Assembly: GCA_034401795.1 (NCBI GenBank)
Contig: CM067365.1
Coordinates: 16,545,166-16,609,165 of the forward strand
DNA: 64,000 nucleotides
Direction: 5' to 3'
Origin: Chaetoderma sp. LZ-2023a
Lineage: Eukaryota > Mollusca > Caudofoveata > Chaetodermatida > Chaetodermatidae
Part shown: in pieces, positions 37,401-40,765 of the stretch
Numbering within the stretch: the stretch's first letter is position 1
Layout: each line of letters starts with the position of its first letter
The notes under the pieces: generated by a model
Seen by the model: the letters and a program-made list of their open reading frames with translations, nothing else
The model's database searches: none
Told to the model about the DNA's origin: nothing
Made by a program: the position numbers and the translations under genes

Positions 37401-40400
37401 TTCAACATGGCGATTATACGATTATTTCATTTTATAATCGTCCACGATCATTTTGAATTATATAATCGCGATTAATCGAATAATCGAAAAATCGTGCAAC
37501 ACTAGGTACAGGTGCAACACCCTCCGCAGCACTGGCCGGACCACCGAAAGGTAGTCCTGCACCAGACTGCATCGACGGGATCGTGGATTGCAGGGACTCA
37601 AACATGGCTTTAAACTGAGCCGCCCATACACCCAAAGCCGAGTCCATTCTCTCATTCAGGCGCTCCTCCAAGCCTATGTTGGATGCCTGATCTGCCTTGG
37701 CCCTCGCGATTCTGTCCAGTCGCGCACGCCGATCACAGTCGAACTCTGCAACTAACTCCGACGACCACTTCACACAAACATCGCAAGGACTCCCAACCTT
37801 GCCCTTCGCGCAAGCTACGCAGTGGTGACCAGCAAATCTCCGTTCCATGAACCGATTGCATTTAGTACACAGTGTCCAGGCCTTTAGCCCTCTGCGAACA
37901 CAAAGCAAGAATTAAAATGCTGCACATGACATAGATGATGAGCAAACGCACAATGACTTGATTGTAATATTAAAATTACTTAGAAACATTAACTTTCTCT
38001 TAAATTAATGATAATCAAGACTTACGGCAGGAAATATTTGAAATTTTTTAGAGTGAAAATTAATAAACACGGCTTGGTAATTAACTAACCATTAAAATAA
38101 CCAAGAAAAACGTACCGATCGCTACAAACACCTTCATCAATGAAGTGAAGACTAAAGATCGGCACAATTAGAGTGCACAGACACGCCAATCCGAAGGCAA
38201 ACATAACTCTTGGGCGCCGCCATCTTGGCTAAGAGCGCATCCATCTTGGAAGGAACCGAGTCACAAGAGAAATTAACCGAGTGGCGAGTACCCGCATAAT
38301 GCTTAAACAGTTAAGGGTACCGGAGCGATTCCAACAATGGCTACCATTTAAAAATAATATGCCAATTTAAGGAAAATTCAATCATTCATTACGGCACGAA
38401 TGTATAAATTCTAGATTGATACAACCTGCCCCTAAGATGATTTTCCTTTCTCTTCCATGACGCCAGTAAAGGATAGCTTCAAAAACGCTGAATACTGATA
38501 AAATTGTAGAAATTTTAAGAGCTCAAACACATGCGACTTCAGAAGTCAGCAAAATAGACGAATCTGACTGTGATTGGGAATTGACTCTGTACCTGGGGCT
38601 ATGGTAATTCCCGGACACAGTATGGGCAGGACAAGGAGAGTTCGGAGTTTTAATTGTTTATTTTGAGCTAGACTAGATAATAGACATTATCATAATAGTA
38701 CATCTGGTAAGTATTATTCAAAGTAGAAGAAGGGTACGCTTACAGCTGCGACCTGTGAGCGAAATCGTGTCGTGAACATGTCACGACTGTTGTCTTGATT
38801 GTAGCATCACAGCTAATCAATGAATGTATGAATAGCCTGCTGTCTGCTTGCACCATTTCCACATTGTCTAAGCTTGGTAGGCTTTGGCCCATGCCTCATA
38901 CGAGACTCTGGGGCTGGGGTAGTTACACACATTGAGGAACCGCAGCTCTAGTGTTATGCGGAACATTGTCTGGCTAGCTTTCTTGGCAACCTTCGCTGCA
39001 TCTGTGCTTGCCTCAACCAAGGCTCTCAGCGCGTCTACGAAGGCCTTCTTAAAAATTAAATTCAGATCATACTGCCCAGACTTAAAAGTGATACGTGCAT
39101 CACAGGCCACCCAGGTCTGTGCTGATTTTAGTGTGTTCATCTATGGGTTGCCTGGAGTATTCCTGTGAAAGAGAATAACCCTGCCATCCTCGCTGTGGCA
39201 AATCTGGTATGAATGGGTGTACCGGATGTAGAAAGGCGTTTTGTACAGTCTGCTGGATCTCAGCCATGACCTAGTCTGTGATGTCCTCATTGATACCTTG
39301 GAAGTATCGCCAGCACATTGTTCGCTATCCTCTCCCTCCATGTAACTATACTTGGATGTTCAGTCTATATCACTAATCTATGATAACCCTAGGACAATAA
39401 GACTGGTGGGAGCCACAGATCATTTATTTTCTGTACCAGAGGGAGGTGATATCATTTTACAACAGGTGTTGGAAATTCTATGATTTTCATGACAAAAATC
39501 AACAAATTCTCTGACATCTAAGAATTGATATCTTGATTTGTTGTTATGATGTGGCTCCAAAAATAAAATCTGAGTTATTCTACAAAATTTCTGTATATTG
39601 CCTCTTGCAACAAACAAGACACAGCCTTGATTTCATAAGCCGTTGCGGTAATTTTTATTGCATAGGGGTGATTTATGCCAACAATTTATTTTTATTTTAC
39701 ATGATTACCATTTTCAATGATTTTTCCATGACCTATGATAAAAACACAGATTTTCTATGACCTTCCATGAGCAGTACAACTGCTGTGTGTCTCATATCAC
39801 TGTGCTAGAGTTAACGTGACGCAATTGTGTTAGTGTGTTTCTACATCAGTGAGTCTCACTCTCATGTGACTGTTAGCGTGACTTCTGTGACTGCTAGTGT
39901 GACTCATGTGTCTGTGTTAGTGTGACTGCTAGTGTGACTAATGTGTGTTCGTGTGCTTGTGTCTGCGCTAGTGTGTTTGTATTAGTGTGTCTCATGTGAC
40001 TTATTGTGACTGTGTCTGTTATTTCCACTAACATAGGCCACATTGCGTTTAACACACCCATTTGCTCAGGAAAATTTAAATTTTCTAATAGAAACTGTCC
40101 ATTTGCAGACCAAGATAAAGGCATTATGACAATATATTATACATAACTAGACAAATAATATAGCATTTGACATAAAAAAAGAGGAGAAAAGACAAGACAT
40201 TTGACAAACATGGTTCACTTGTTTTTCATAATGTGGGTAACATATTTCTCTCATTGGAATGGGCTAGGGGATGGGGGGATGAGGGCTGGAGGGAATCCTG
40301 TTTCTACTATTATTATTATTATTATTGTCTTTATCACCTTCTTTCCATAGAGGAAAGAGAGTAAATGTGACCATGTGAGTCTGTGTGCAAGTCTATTTCT

Positions 40401-40694
40401 TAGTGTGGCTGCCATGGCTGGGTTTCTTAGAGCTCTTAGATATGATCCAGTTCTGGATCTGTGTATATCTTGAGGAGTGCTGGTCCAATTTGACTCAGAT
40501 TTTAACACAGGGGTGGGTGTGGCCATACACCAGGATTCAAGAAAAACACTTTGGCAGCCCTTGCGGATTGTCAGACAATAGCTTGGTATTGGAACATTGT
40601 TGTTCCTTAACACATAATGTGGAATGTTAGTATTGTGTATGTGGAAGTTTTACAGCATCGGGGGGCCAAATGTGAGCATGAACAGGCTGTTGTT

Positions 40695-40765
<71 letters not shown>

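Larger units (their letters stand above)
28760..38726 (-). mobile_element. DIRS-type tyrosine-recombinase retroelement, degenerate, with nested hAT insertion
   Basis: Read on the minus strand, the order is gag (37908-34396, interrupted), RT (34310-33345), RNase H (33393-32990) and tyrosine recombinase (32878-31442). A 93-bp sequence occurs inverted at both sides (28760-28852 and 38556-38648, 88 of 93 identical by eye). A second 40-bp sequence is also inverted but lies inside the left repeat and outside the right one (28981-29020, 38687-38726). DIRS elements make circular intermediates and integrate with the recombinase rather than a DDE integrase. Inverted rather than split direct repeats favour DIRS over Ngaro/PAT. 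It sits in kinesin intron 1 in the same orientation as the gene. Confidence 0.85.
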
